64,000 bases of DNA from Aricia agestis (Eukaryota; Arthropoda; Insecta; Lepidoptera; Lycaenidae). The notes under the pieces were generated by a model. The model worked only from the letters and a program-made list of their open reading frames with translations. It made no database searches and was not told where the DNA came from. How positions within the stretch are numbered: position 1 is the stretch's first letter; each line of letters opens with the position of its first letter. The stretch lies in assembly GCF_905147365.1 (NCBI RefSeq), contig NC_056413.1, positions 15,839,501-15,903,500 of the forward strand, written 5' to 3'. This document shows, one piece after another, positions 43,230 to 54,477 of this stretch. Made by a program: the position numbers and the translations under genes.

Positions 43230-43391
43230 CTGAAGGTAAGTGTGACCTGTCCGAACACCTTCTTGTTTTCAAGGTCTCCCTCCACATGGACGACTCCCTG
43301 TATCTTCTCGATGGAGCCATTCTCCACGATCAGGTCTCGGGAAGCCAGGTACAATGTCAGCTTGTTGTTCAGGGACGTCTTCTTGAATACC
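43230..43391 (-). CDS. Arrestin family protein, coding exon 2 (residues about 11-64)
   Basis: Acceptor TCATTTTGCAG before GGTATT and donor TTCAG/GTGAG, entry phase 2 and exit phase 2. It encodes VFKKTSLNNKLTLYLASRDL (residues 12-31), then IVENGSIEKIQGVVHVEG and KKVFGQVTLTF. The VFKKxSxNxKLTxYLxxRD start is the first beta-hairpin of arrestins. Numbering from the proposed start puts Lys14, Lys15 and Asp30 at the same positions as the phosphate-sensing lysines and polar-core aspartate of bovine rod arrestin. The Asp-Pro-Glu-Tyr type loop usual after GVV is replaced by HVEGDLENK. Confidence 0.97.
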
Positions 43392-43894
43392 CTGCAAAAT
43401 GAGAGAGGACTTGAATACTGTGAATTCAGGATTTTGAATTATCTGCTAGCACATGGTACATGGTATGGTGTCCACAAAGGAAATTCGTGGCACCAACCCC
43501 TACCACATCGTTCAGTTTATGAGCAGCATTGGGTCGGGGACAGTGCTCTAAATCTCGAAGGAGTCACAATAGATCCTTAAGGGTTGCAGTTACATCAGGG
43601 CTATAATAACCTGCTTTCAGAAAAAATATGTAAATGTGAGCTGACAATTGAAATACATAATCTGATTTCTTTCCAACTTTTTACAATTTTAGAATATTTG
43701 ACATGAGCGAAGACAGAAGATATATGCGAGACCCTCTGATAAATGACGGAAGAGGATGGAGGATTATCAAAAATGCAAAGTTGAGAGAAACAATTTTTTG
43801 ATATTCAAATTTTGAGTATCAAAACTAGTAAGTCCAAAAGAAAACCCTTGTGGTCCAACGGGTGTGAGGCCCATTGGTGGCCCACATCGCCCAA

Positions 43895-44014
43895 CATCAC
43901 CAAAGTGCCGGATAGGCTATCCACAAATTTTTTGGCAGATTCTCCATACTCTATTCGTCAAGTTAAGTGGTGTATAGCCTATCCGGCACTTACCAGAAAG
44001 TGGTGAAACAGGCC
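43895..44014. mobile_element. MITE related to family M3
   Basis: AAGTGCCGGATAGGCTATCC and TGTATAGCCTATCCGGCACT form an exact inner inverted pair. The right end ACCAGAAAGTGGTGAAACAG then GCCTTTA matches 36478-36611. The outer left GGCCTGTTTCA arm is missing or strongly altered. Confidence 0.65.
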
Positions 44015-44279
44015 TTTAGCCTATAATTATTACCGATTAATATTATTTTAATACCCATGTTGGCCTTATTTCGATTATTATTTAACCCTTTCGATTTTTA
44101 CTCACATTACGTATATTATTGGACATTATAATATTTGAACTCAACAAGACTCAAGTGCTTACTAATTAAGTAATAGAGATGATGACAAGGTCAAAGATTA
44201 GCGAATTTTGTTAATAAAAGAAAGAAATCACGGTAAAAAATAAGTGTTCCCAAAATTTAAGATTGATAGCATTTGTATT

Positions 44280-44795
44280 TTTAGGGTTCCGTACCTCAAA
44301 AGGAAAAAACGGAACCCTTATAGGATCACTTTGTTGTCCGTCTGTCCGTCTGTCAAGACCCTTTTTCTCAGGAACGCGTGGAGGTATGAAGCTGAAATTT
44401 ATATCAATTACTCAGGTCTACTGTCCCTTGAAGCTGTGAAAAAAACAAACTTCTAAGCCAACGCAATCAAAAGATACAGCCGTTTATGCCGCAAATTTTC
44501 GACACTTGCAAGGGAATCAAAACCTACAGGGTGCTTCCCGTGAACTCAGAATCTTGAAATTTGGTACGAAGCAACGTCTTATAGCATAGATAAAGGAAAA
44601 ATTACGAAAACCATAAATTTTTAGTTACATCACATAATATATTTTTTTTTAATAATTTTAAACTTACTACCCATTTCCTCATAAACGCGTAGAGGTATTA
44701 AATTGAAATTCATACCAAATACTCAGGTCTATAATACCTTTAAGCTGTCGGAACCCTCGGTGCGCGAGTCCGACTCGCACTTGGCCGGTTTTTTT
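44280..44795 (-). mobile_element. Diverged family G element
   Basis: AGGGTTCCGTACCTCAAAAG, then TTGTTGTCCGTCTGTCCGTC, an unusual middle (CTCAGGAACGCGTGGAGGTA repeated in modified form near 44680), and GGAACCCTCGGTGCGCGAGT to ACTCGCACTTGGCCGG. The two ends are conserved while the middle is a different subfamily, with an internal partial duplication. Confidence 0.55.
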
Positions 44796-45432
44796 GTTAT
44801 GCGCCTTCAAAGTTGGATATTCAAGTCGAATTTTTTTTCAATTAAATTTCTTAATATTTGTATACAATTCGATAACTTATGCAATTAAAAGCAATTTTTG
44901 TTATGAAACCACTTTCATAAACGCAATATTTAATATACCTGTCGAACTAAGTTCTCTCCCGATGCGTACAAACTACGAAAGACTGACGTCATACTTTCGT
45001 AGCACTTTGTATGGAGCGTTTCGGGCAGGTCTTTTTTATGAGATATTAATTGAATTGTCATATCTTGGTGAATTTTTAAGCTATCAGAGTCATTCTTTCA
45101 ACGATGTTTCTATTTTTTAAGTGTCTTTCAATTACCGATAAGAAAAAAAAATAGTTATCATGCCTATTAGGTATAAGACTCGTCTTTGCTCTCATTCTAA
45201 GAACCAATTATTATGATGTCTGAAGTAATTATTCTTAAAAAGTCTCTACATTGCAACATCTTGTTAGAAATCTCAAGTTCCTCGTAATATTCGTTTCATT
45301 TCTTTGACAGCTCCAAGAGGGAAAGCCTCGATGTTAAATTGGATGAGAGTAAGCCATCGATGGAAATTTTCCTTTTAAATTTTATGTAACTGAAGACCAA
45401 ACAGAGAATCGAGGCACATTACTTAATATAAT

Positions 45433-45606
45433 ACTAGATGACGCCCGCAACTCCGTTGCGCCAAAATTCGTTTATCATACAGGAACCCTACATATTTCCG
45501 AGATAAAAAGTATCCTATGTCCTTTCCCAGGACTCATAGTATGGCGTGATGAGGGCACAGAAACACAGATAGAGACGTTTTCGCATTTCTAGTATTAGTA
45601 TAGATT
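45433..45606 (+). repeat. Family D copy
   Basis: ACTAGATGACGCCCGCAACT, GTATCCTATGTCCTTTCCCA, then TTTCTAGTATTAGTATAGAT. Full-length order of motifs; boundaries approximate. A truncated copy starts at about 46037. Confidence 0.6.
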
Positions 45607-46125
45607 ATACAATTTTGTGTGAAAGTCTACCGACTTTGACACCTAACCGACTTCTTATGGTTATACCTTAAATGTTTCCTGCAACTAAGTTGCGTCCAAA
45701 TCCGTGAATTTCTTGGGAACCAAACATTTTTCAGGCATGATATTATTATTATATAAATATATACCCTTACTCAAAACTCAGTGTTCACGCGGATGCAAAT
45801 GAAGCCTAAAAACAAATTATTATCTGCGAGACTAAACGGCGGTGATTATAAATTACCGCAAAACATAAACATAATGAGAGGTATTTACCCTAAAGCTGAT
45901 AAGATTAGAGGTTTGGGCGACAAATTGCGTTACGCTGATAACAGTTATCACTGACTCACTTATTATTGTGATAACAGATAATCATTTAGCACGTCGCGAT
46001 GGTCTAGGTTCGACTCAAAGCTTATTAGTAATTAGTAACTAGATGACGCCCGCAACTCCTTTGCGCCAAAATTTATTTATTGCTGAGGAACCATACATTT
46101 TTCCGGGTGAAAAAATTCGAAGGAT

Positions 46126-46671
46126 ATAATTGGACGCTGTTAAGCATTCGTGTACTAACCCACACAACAATTACGTATTGAGTTATGAATGCAGTTATGT
46201 TCTTTTTTTAACGCCTCCGTGGTCTAGTGGTATAGAGCGCGGCTCTTGACTCGGAGGTCGTGGGTTCGATTCCCGCGTTGGAAACATGTTATTTCCAAGT
46301 TTGGTTAGGACAATGCAGGCTGATCACCTGATTGTCTGACAAGTAAGATGATCCATGCGTCGGATGGGCATGTAAAAAGTCGGTCCTGCGCCTGATCTCT
46401 CGCCGGTCGTGTCGGTCTTCCGTCCCACTGGGTTATGAGAGTAAAGGAATAGAGAGTGCTCTAAGCTCTTGTGTACTGCGCACACACTTGGGCACTATAA
46501 AATTACTCCTGCGTAGCTGGCCTGGTTTCAATGAAACCGGCCACCATCACCGAAACCGGTGTGAGAGCTATTATTATGTTCTTTAGATGATTTAGAACAA
46601 GACTGCATTCAAAATTTAACGACAAAAAAAATTGTGGATTAGGACACTAACGCTTAACAGCGTCCAATTAT
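46126..46671. mobile_element. MITE (family M4) split at its centre by a SINE
   Basis: ATAATTGGACGCTGTTAAGC at the left is exactly mirrored by GCTTAACAGCGTCCAATTAT at the right. The arms continue (GCATTCGTGTACTAACCCAC against AGGACACTAACG), then GAATGCAGTTATGTTCTTT meets the SINE. Without the SINE the element is about 170 bp. Confidence 0.85.
46206..46573 (+). mobile_element. tRNA-derived SINE (family S1) with 11-bp duplication
   Basis: CGCCTCCGTGGTCTAGTGGT head, GGGTTCGATTCCC B box, standard S1 body, ending GTGAGAGCTATTA. Flanked by TTATGTTCTTT at 46195-46205 and 46574-46584. It inserted at the centre of the M4 MITE. Confidence 0.92.
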
Positions 46672-46862
46672 GGTCTATGACAATAATTGTATTATTAATG
46701 CAATAATAAAAAACTTTTATTTTAATCCCACCACAGTTTATATTTTCCTAACACAATCTTTTGATCATTTTAAGAATTTTCTGAGAGCTTGTTAGTTAAA
46801 ATATTTATATTTTATCGTCTCCTTTCATTACCACACAAAAAAGAGAGTCAATGATTCTAAAT

Positions 46863-47158
46863 CATAAAGTTAATATACCTAGCGGAATAGAGCAACAATC
46901 TCGAGCTGTCAAACGAAACCGAAATTGGTTTTCATCTGTGTGAAAAATATGTGTACGTATACACTTACACAAGCATGATTGAACATGAATTCTATGAGAT
47001 TAAATTGTCAACGTGCGGCACGTGCCGACTGGACGTCAAAAAAAGAGTGCTGCTGTCATGTATCACACGTCTCTTTTTACCACGCTGTGTTACTGATAGT
47101 GACATCTCTCTTGCTCAGGCATTTGTTTCTCTATTCCGATAGGTATATTAACTTTGTG
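46863..47158. mobile_element. hAT-like MITE (family M5)
   Basis: CATAAAGTTAATATACCTAG at the left and CGATAGGTATATTAACTTTG at the right form inverted termini. The body matches 57265-57551 in reverse orientation, including CGTATACACTTACACAAGC. No duplication is preserved here, unlike the other copy. Confidence 0.75.
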
Positions 47159-48530
47159 AGTGGATGAATAGGGTAAGTAACATGAAAAAACTTCCCGTTT
47201 TTTTGTTTTAATGGAGGTTTTACGGCTGGAAAAAATATTTGAGATAGAAAAAGTATGGATTATATGTGTAGCCAGATATATTAGCTTGGTTATGAAGCTG
47301 ATAAGTCACAAGTTTTACTAAAATAATTAGGGAAAAAATGAGTTATTGTCCGTATGTTACGAAATGTTACTTGTTCGATTCTTCCACTCACGTCTTCATT
47401 ATTATCTTTGATAAAATTGAAAAACAAAATCATTAATTTTATAGCGAAAAAGATAAAGAAGTCATCCATAGCTTTATTGGAAGCATTAGAAGTATTACAC
47501 TTTGTATTCTGTAATCCGTATATGGGCATAAACAGTCCACGCAAAGTTGCATAACTGTGACAGTCGACACAGAAATATGACCGGGAAAACTGCAGGAATG
47601 GAGTTATGACATCGTGAGGACCTTTATGTTAGACGATACGTTATATTATGTGCGATATATTCAGATACTAATTTTTTTTATCGTATGTCCTTCCCCGGGA
47701 CTCAAAGTATCTCCATACCAAATGTCAGCAAAATCGATTCATTGGTTTGGGTGTCAAGATATAACAGACAGATAGACACACTGTCGCATTTATAATATTA
47801 AGTATGGATTCTACACGATGTAGAATTGTAGATACCTTAAAATTACTAATTGACATGACATTTTTGTCATTGTTTCGGGTTTGTTAATTATACATGCTTA
47901 AATTTTTGCAAATTATATTATTTTTCACTCAATTTTGTTTATTTAATGTTCTCTTAAAAAATAGTTTATAGCAATATTCTTTTGGTATCTATTTGGTATT
48001 TGGTAATTGGTATATTTTTGTGTATATCATTGTTAAATAAAAAAGCCTGTCGTGAAAGGTTATTACGAAAAATAACAGACGTATTTTATTTTTATTAAAT
48101 GTTATGAAGGTTAAAAGTTTACAATCTATTGTTTTTTAAATCAAATATTTTACATATTTTAACATTGTCCATTAAAACGAAACAGGCGATATCGTGTCGG
48201 ACGGTGTAAACTACATATGAAGGCTTCAGTTTACCGGAAAGTTGGTCTATATAGCTGTGGCATTAACGTTTTCCAGCGATCCACATTATTACTAATGAGG
48301 TTTATATAAACTAGTATTGATATTATGTTTTACTTTAAATACGGCATTGTAACTGACGAGTTTTATATTATGAGCTTCCAGTTAAGTTGTATGGCCGTGT
48401 TATTATTATCAGTATCATTTTGCATTAACTTTGACACACATTGCCGCCTGAGATGTCAGGCCAAAGAATGGCTCATTTATATGCATCGCATTGCATAGAC
48501 ACGTCACGTTGAAATATAAAATTACCCTTA

Positions 48531-48687
48531 GGGCGCATTTTCATTAGTCGTTAACTCGTACGGTATACAGATTACAGCATACGGGGAGTCTATGACAACT
48601 AATGGCGTATTTTTATTGGTCGTGGCATGCGTTTCAGAAATCTCCCGCACCCCGCATGCGGGCCCTATCGACCAGTGAAAATGCGCC
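48531..48687. mobile_element. MITE with GGGCGCATTTTCA ends
   Basis: GGGCGCATTTTCATTAGTCG at the left is mirrored by CGACCAGTGAAAATGCGCC at the right. TTA precedes the left end, and ATAA follows the right, so a Harbinger-type duplication is possible but not exact. GCATGCG-type palindromes lie inside. Confidence 0.65.
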
Positions 48688-49579
48688 ATAAGTTACGGGC
48701 CCAAATCCAGTAATACGTCGGAAAGGAATGGAATTTTAAGGGACATTGTCCCTTACTCAGAGGACCACTTTGGCGTAGTATTGTCAGCAAAATATATTAT
48801 TTTCGGACGAATCCATTTCGACAGGTAGGTCCCGCAAATCCAACAGTGACGAAAAATTACCACGTCTCGATCCTACCTTTATAAAATAGTTCGGGATTTT
48901 CTGAAAAAGGTAAAGCTGGGTTTCTAAGAACATGTTTAAGTAACCTTGTTTTGATAAAGCCAAAATTTATGGCTGCTTTTACTCTGCAAAAACATTTGGT
49001 ACGCTTACAAAAAGTATTGTTTACGCAGCTAGCAATTGGGTAGTCTCACTAATAATATTATTATAATTAAAGACGAATGCTTGTTGACATGTTTGTGAAT
49101 TTTTAACGCAGAAATACTCAACGGATTTTTATTATCTGGGTAGTACTTTAAGCTCACATAGGCTACTTTTTAACTCAAAAAATACTTCAATAAGTATGTT
49201 TTGCAAGCGGCAAGTTTAAAAGCTTTGTTTTTGGAAACCGTATGGTTTGATTAAAAGGTTTTCAGGTACTAAAATTATACTGACTTTTCATTGCAAAAAT
49301 TATAGTCATCAATCATTTTTTATCAAATTTGTCGAGAGAGTCGAGCATTGTGGTTGCGTCGAAGGTGACATTTGCAATTATGATCGATGGAAGTGAGTGG
49401 GTTGTTCGAGGGTTTGTTTACGATTGAGTTTATTCAGGTAAATAAATTACGGTGTCGTTAGAGCAAGTTGCATATACCTATGCCAGATTTGTGAGTATTT
49501 TTAAAAGGATTTCTAGTCATCAGAGTATAGCTAGTAAATAAATGTATACTGTAATGTAATGTATGCTAGAAAATAATGA

Positions 49580-49863
49580 ATGGGCCGACTCGACCGGAGA
49601 AATACCACGTTCACACAGAAAACCGGCGTGAAACAGCGTTTGCGCTGTGTTTCGCCGAGTGAGTGAGTTTACTGGAGGAATCCCCTACCCTATTCCCTTC
49701 CCTACCCTCCCCTATTCCCTTCCCTTCTCTACTATCCCCTATTCCCTTCCCTTTCCTTCCTTACCCTCCCTTATTACCCTGTTCCCTCTTAAAAGGCCGG
49801 CAACGTTGCTTTCCATCAGGTGACCCGTTTGCTCGTTTGTCCCCTTTATTTCATTAAAAAAAA
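49580..49863 (+). mobile_element. SINE with LINE-derived 3' tail (family Z)
   Basis: GGGCCGACTCGACCGGAGAA, GGCGTGAAACAGCGTTTGCG, a long CCCTTCCCTACCCTCC tract, and TCAGGTGACCCGTTTGCTCG with an A run. The tail has a deletion between GGCAACG and TTGCTTTCC (the AGCTCTTCTGATG part is missing). The apparent Pro/Ser/Phe-rich reading frame is the pyrimidine tract, not a gene. Confidence 0.85.
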
Positions 49864-50697
49864 ATTAACTAGATAATATCACAAAAACAAAGATAGACAG
49901 AAAAACACATGAAATTAAAACCACCCCTCTGTTATAATTGGCGTATTAAAAAGAGTTGATGAAAACCCTTCGACCGATAAAAGAAGATATGTATATTGTA
50001 TGTCCTTCTAAAATACTGCGTGCATTATTAATAATAAGTGAGACCTAGTATATCCCACAACCTGTACATTTTGTGCACGGAAAAACTGTCACGCCTATTG
50101 ATATTGTGCTTTAAGGCCTGTATTGCCAGAAACGGACGATTTTCAAGATTAAAAAGTGACAGGAGACATAAAAATGTAATTTCAATTCTGAAAAAAATAT
50201 ATGTGTTAGTTAAGGATCTAACACAGTGGAATTTATATTCCATTACACTATATCATGAACTTCACTCGATAGAGAAAAATCGCCATACTATGTAAACCTA
50301 ATAAAAGTGTACAATTAACCCGTTAAAGTGTACAATTAACCCGTTATACATCGTTTAAGTCTCAGTAATAGGGTCCTATTTTTACTCCTTGGGTACGGAA
50401 CCCTAAAAAGTTTCTATATTAATTTCACTTATTTCCTAATCTGTTTGTTTGAACATAATCGTAGTCCAATGCCAATTAATTCTGTTGACGATTCCGATCT
50501 AATGCCAATTTGATTGCGGTTGTGGGTTAAGCAGTTTAAGCTTAATGTAATCGAAATTCGAAGGTTCTAGCGATTCGTAATTATTAATACAGCCCTGTCT
50601 ACACCGAATTAATATTTTGGTTTGGCTGACATTAACTGGCGCACACGTTCGTTTTTTTCCGAACGGAAGGAATTCCGCACGTACGTTTCATGTGTAA

Positions 50698-50860
50698 GGG
50701 TTGATGCAGACGCGACGCGACGAGGCGAGGCGAGGCGCGGCGCGGCCTAAATTTGTATGGATTTGACAGATTTCAATTGCGTGAGACATCTTGCGAATCT
50801 GTCAAATCCATATAAATTTAGAAATGCATCTACGCGTCGTGTTGCGGTCTGAATTGACCC
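50698..50860. mobile_element. Harbinger-like MITE (family M2), complete copy
   Basis: GGGTTGATGCAGACGCGACG at the left and TTGCGGTCTGAATTGACCC at the right, TAA on both sides (50695-50697, 50861-50863). Its left arm carries a local GAGGC/GCGGC expansion (CGAGGCGAGGCGAGGCGCGG). The centre TTTCAATTGCGTGAGACATC is intact. Confidence 0.9.
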
Positions 50861-50967
50861 TAAGCCAGCGCGTTCGCGCGTGAAAAAAACGGACGTTTGC
50901 GCTAGTCTTACGGAATGCTTAATACAGAAAACGAATTCGAAAAACGTATGTATGCGGCTAACCTTAA

Positions 50968-52352
50968 CCCTAGATACCTAACCTCCGTCGAATCGACGGG
51001 CGGCGCAAACTAATATCGCCATATCTTTTTATTGTCGCGTCCGAATATTTTGTTTCGCCTATTTATCTCATTTGCCGGTGAGGTCGTTACAGTGGCACAC
51101 TCGTCGTACAGATAAGTGTCATACTTTTCGGTTTTAAGCAGACTTTGCCCGTCGTTTCGACGGGTGGTTAGCTTTACCGTTAATTTTTCTACTGAAGTGC
51201 GTGTATTTATTTTTGACGTAAATTTTTACCATGTTTCCGTTTATTTAAGATGCTATAAATAATTTATGAAACCAAGAGCTTAGTAAAATAAATATTTAGA
51301 AGCGTTTTTTCTAAACAGCCATCGACTATAGTGCGCAGAGCAGTTGTCGTCGGGCCAAGCTTCTTTGAAGGGAATAGAGAACGAAGAAGAGTATTTTCCA
51401 AATTTTCCAAGAGAAAAACGGAAAAGAAAAACACGTGGGAAATGCTAATAAAAGAAAAGCGTATGAACAAAAGTATATTTTGCTATAATGGGGATTGTCC
51501 ATTTTTTTTTAATTTTGCTCATTACAAAAACATTTCGAGGAATAAGGTCAGTGATCGTTTTTCTGTATATAAACGAAAAAAATACCCATTAGTTACTTAT
51601 ATTTTTGAACAAATATGTTTAACCTTTGTTTGACCTTCAATGGCGTTAAATAAGCAATAAATTCGACCAACATTACGTTTCGAACTTTTGGTATGCTTCT
51701 CGTATTAGCTATCACATAATGAGAACTTGCATTTGACGAACCAGCCATTATAAATAAGATTGAAAGGAAAAAACATACTGCAGAGGTCAATTATTGGCCG
51801 CCGATGATGACGTCAGAGCGAAACTTTAAAAATTTATTGAGAAAAATCTAGCCAATGAATTTTAAAATTATTTAATTTATATTCTTAAAATACCCTATTT
51901 TAACGAAAAAAAATATAAAAAGTACATGTGATTTTTTTTGGACAATGCCCATTGTAAGGGAGCAATATGAGATTGACATAAAATAAATTTTTGTATCACA
52001 TGTGCGAAAGAAAAGTAGTTTATTTTATTTTTTATTACTTTTTATATTTCTATGTGCCATATAATGATAAAAAAACTAATTGTTTTGTTTTGAGTACTAT
52101 TTTATTTTGTTTAAGAAAAGTTTAATTGAGAATGTTCCTATTTTTTTAGAGGTCTAAGAATATTTTTTCTAGTTTCAAAAGTAAATAAAAAATGTAAATA
52201 TTCAAAGTGTTGTTTTATTGATAAGCTCATCATATGTTTGTTAAAAAAAATCCAGGTCCAGAAAGTGGTAAAAACTCAATTAAAATACTCATTTTTTTAA
52301 TACTTAAATGGTTAGCTTAAACAGGATCCCCCAGAAGGTTAGCTATCTAGGG
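50968..52352. mobile_element. piggyBac-like element in TTAA, no intact transposase
   Basis: TTAA at 50964-50967 and 52353-52356. Ends CCCTAGATACCTAACC and GGTTAGCTATCTAGGG form a 16-bp inverted terminus with one mismatch. The start CCCTAGA is also the start of the canonical piggyBac terminus. GTCGAATCGACGGGCGG (left) and CCCGTCGTTTCGACGGGTGG (about 51145-51170) are subterminal. The largest open frame (100 codons, 51331-51633, Lys/Arg-rich) is not recognisable as transposase. Confidence 0.88.
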
Positions 52353-52476
52353 TTAATGTTCAATCAATAAACATACAATGTGTTTCCATGAAGAAAATTT
52401 CGCGGAGACTGCACATTTTGTTGCGTCATCTGTGACAAATTTAAAATTAACAAAGCAATTTCGAAGCATTATATAT

Positions 52477-52901
52477 TGTTACGGACACATAGAGCCATCT
52501 AGCGCCACACCAGCGCAACTTATTGAAGAAACGCAGACAGCGTAAATCCGCTTTGGATACTAGATGGCGTTAAGCTTCTCGAAGTATTCCGCACTTGTTT
52601 ACGCTAATTATGTACATTCGGGAAGAAATATTCTCGAACATTCTAGGGCTCGCCTCGACCCACATAAATAGTCGCAGGAGGACGGGCCGTAATTCAGTTC
52701 AGTTCGAACGATCGTCAAGGCGATTTCAGAGTGAACCAGCGAAACCTACGACTTGGCTACGACCTAGAACAGTGAAAGTGCTCAGTGATTGGACCTAGTG
52801 ATTAGTGTTTTGGACTTAGTGTAACCTAGTGTTTGTAAATAAAGTCTTCAAGAAAGTCGGCAGGTCTTTCTCTCCAAATTCTTGAACCCTAGCACGTAAC
52901 A
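52477..52901 (+). mobile_element. Solo LTR, Ty3/Gypsy-like
   Basis: Starts TGTTACGGACACATAGAGCC and ends AGCACGTAACA, so its tips TGTTACG and CGTAACA are inverted. It is flanked by ATAT on both sides (4 bp, weak because the site is AT-rich). A TATA-like CATAAATAG at about 52663 and a polyadenylation-type AATAAAG at about 52838 sit where U3/R and R/U5 are expected. No internal retroviral genes remain, so it arose by LTR-LTR recombination. The short frame 52595-52798 is promoter and leader sequence. Confidence 0.85.
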
Positions 52902-52908
52902 ATATATT

Positions 52909-53092
52909 AGTCCTAATGTCGTTGAAGCTAAGGTCAAATTTCGACCATTGGGCGATCTCTAGTTAAAAGTATCCTATGTCCTTTCCCGGGACTCGAAGCA
53001 TCTTCATACCAAACAGCACAATCGGTGTAGCAGTTAAGGCGTGAAGAGGTAACAGACAGACAGACACACAAATTATAATATTAGTATGGATA
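52909..53092 (+). repeat. Family A end fragment followed by family D fragment
   Basis: TAGTCCTAATGTCGTTGAAG to GGGCGATCTCTAGTT is one end of family A. AAGTATCCTATGTCCTTTCC to ATTATAATATTAGTATGGAT is the 3' part of family D. It ends only 14 bp from arrestin exon 1's donor. Confidence 0.6.
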
Positions 53093-53105
53093 GCACGTGT
53101 CTTAC

Positions 53106-53156
53106 CTTTGTGCATTGAGCGCGCTGTCTGTCGTCATAGCGAAAGTTCTGTCGCAC
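53106..53156 (-). CDS. Arrestin family protein, first visible coding exon (residues about 1-10)
   Basis: Arrestins bind activated, phosphorylated G-protein-coupled receptors, uncouple them from G protein and promote internalisation. The exon has acceptor TTTGTTCACAG and donor AAG/GTAAGA. In the frame that joins exon 2 it reads CDRTFA then MTTDSALNAQ. I propose the ATG at 53137-53135: numbering from it places Asp30 and the Lys pair as in rod arrestin. The exon is open upstream of the ATG and begins at an acceptor, so a 5' exon (UTR or a few more codons) exists to the right but was not found. The gene is transcribed leftwards over more than 38 kb. A divergent insect arrestin is more likely than a canonical visual or beta-arrestin, so no symbol is given. 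Confidence 0.85.
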
Positions 53157-53242
53157 CTGTGAACAAAGAACAAAGTATGAGTATAAACGTATATAATATT
53201 ATTACTAGCTGTCCCGGCAAACGTAGTTTTGCCATATTATAA

Positions 53243-53407
53243 GGTGAGCCAAGACCTTTTCTTTATCGCTTCTTTATAGAATCGCTGATTCAGTTATATG
53301 AAATTGACAAAAGAGGAGTCGAACGTCAAATCATATTAACGTTTGCGTCAATGTCGAGCGTTTATGTCAATTATAATAGCGATAACGAAAAGATATTGGC
53401 TCTCACC
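53243..53407. mobile_element. MITE with GGTGAGCCAAGACC ends inside an H2 fragment
   Basis: GGTGAGCCAAGACCTTTTCT to TATCGCT at the left is mirrored by AGCGATAACGAAAAGATATT to GGCTCTCACC at the right. It directly follows CTGTCCCGGCAAACGTAGTT (the H2 end, reversed, from about 53207), so it inserted into an H2 copy. Confidence 0.75.
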
Positions 53408-54477
53408 CCTCATCTACAGCTATAACAACATAATTTTACATTTTTTTACCAAAATAAACAAGGCAAAGGTCCTTGACAAATGTCATTAGTGGCCAGCCCT
53501 TAAGGGTTATGTAACAATACCTCGCTAAAATAATTACGTTAATAATTATTCCCAAGGGACCAAGGGACCAAAGGGACGGAGAGAGAAAAAACCGCAGCAA
53601 TTTTTGTCTTACGAACTCATTATACTAATGCCTTTTTAAAAGGTTTTATTACGGTGTCATTGGTATACTTAGGCAGGTTAAAGAAGGAGGATGCCCCTCC
53701 TTCGTACCCAGTAATAGGTATAGCAATTTGAGATAAATACTTGGCTTGAAAAGTTGAACATTTTATTTTATGAAAAAAATTACTAAGCCAGGCCACGGGA
53801 GAAAAAATTTAACGTGGGTAAAAGGTAAAAAAAATACATCAAACATCCTGTATTATTGCATCAATTACAATTAACACCCTGTAGTATTGCTGGTAAGGAA
53901 TAATTTCTAGAAAGTAAAAGTATGAGTAATAGTAGTACCCTTAGTAGGTACCTAGTAGTATTTTTTTTTTAGTTAACAGAATACAATGTGAGCATTTTTC
54001 TCATCGCTCCTAGACTAGAATGGAAAATGAATTAGTGCCATCCTATTTCATTTTCACAATAGTGTAGCTATAAACAAGACCAAGTATACAACACTGTGCT
54101 GTCGTCAACTACAGCTGCGGCGAGTGTACCGGTGTATATGGTGTACAGTATGTACAATGGCTGGGTGAGGAAATTAAACACAGATATATATAACTGAACA
54201 CACTACTCTGGCGGCTGTTGGTGGAGAAGTGATCGTCGCTGTAGTCGCGCGACCACTCCAACTATTTCCAACTACCTCCATAGTAGGCGCGTCCATCTTT
54301 AATACACCACAAACACAAACCTAACTATGCTAGTTTCGTCACAGTCAAAGACCACGTAACACAAATTAAGGACCAAAGTTCTATATCGCTTCTCGGAGAT
54401 TAAATATCAAACTATGCCATAGAGTAGCCTGATGCAGAGAAATGACTATAAGTTGGTAAAGTAAATTAATTTAAGAC

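Larger units (their letters stand above)
43392..53105 (-). other. Arrestin gene intron 1 (between the first two visible coding exons)
   Basis: About 9.7 kb. Elements are listed separately. Nothing recognisable was seen at 43400-43890, 44020-44280, 44800-45430, 45610-46030, 47160-47660, 47820-48530, 48690-49570 or 49870-50690, apart from short family D or G scraps (46037-46130, 47670-47812, 50370-50405). Confidence 0.8.

Noticed and set aside
49663..49857. Proline/serine/phenylalanine-rich protein
   Set aside because: It is the pyrimidine tract of a LINE-tailed SINE.
51331..51633. piggyBac transposase
   Set aside because: The 100-codon Lys/Arg-rich frame shows no recognisable transposase motifs and is far too short for the roughly 600-residue protein.
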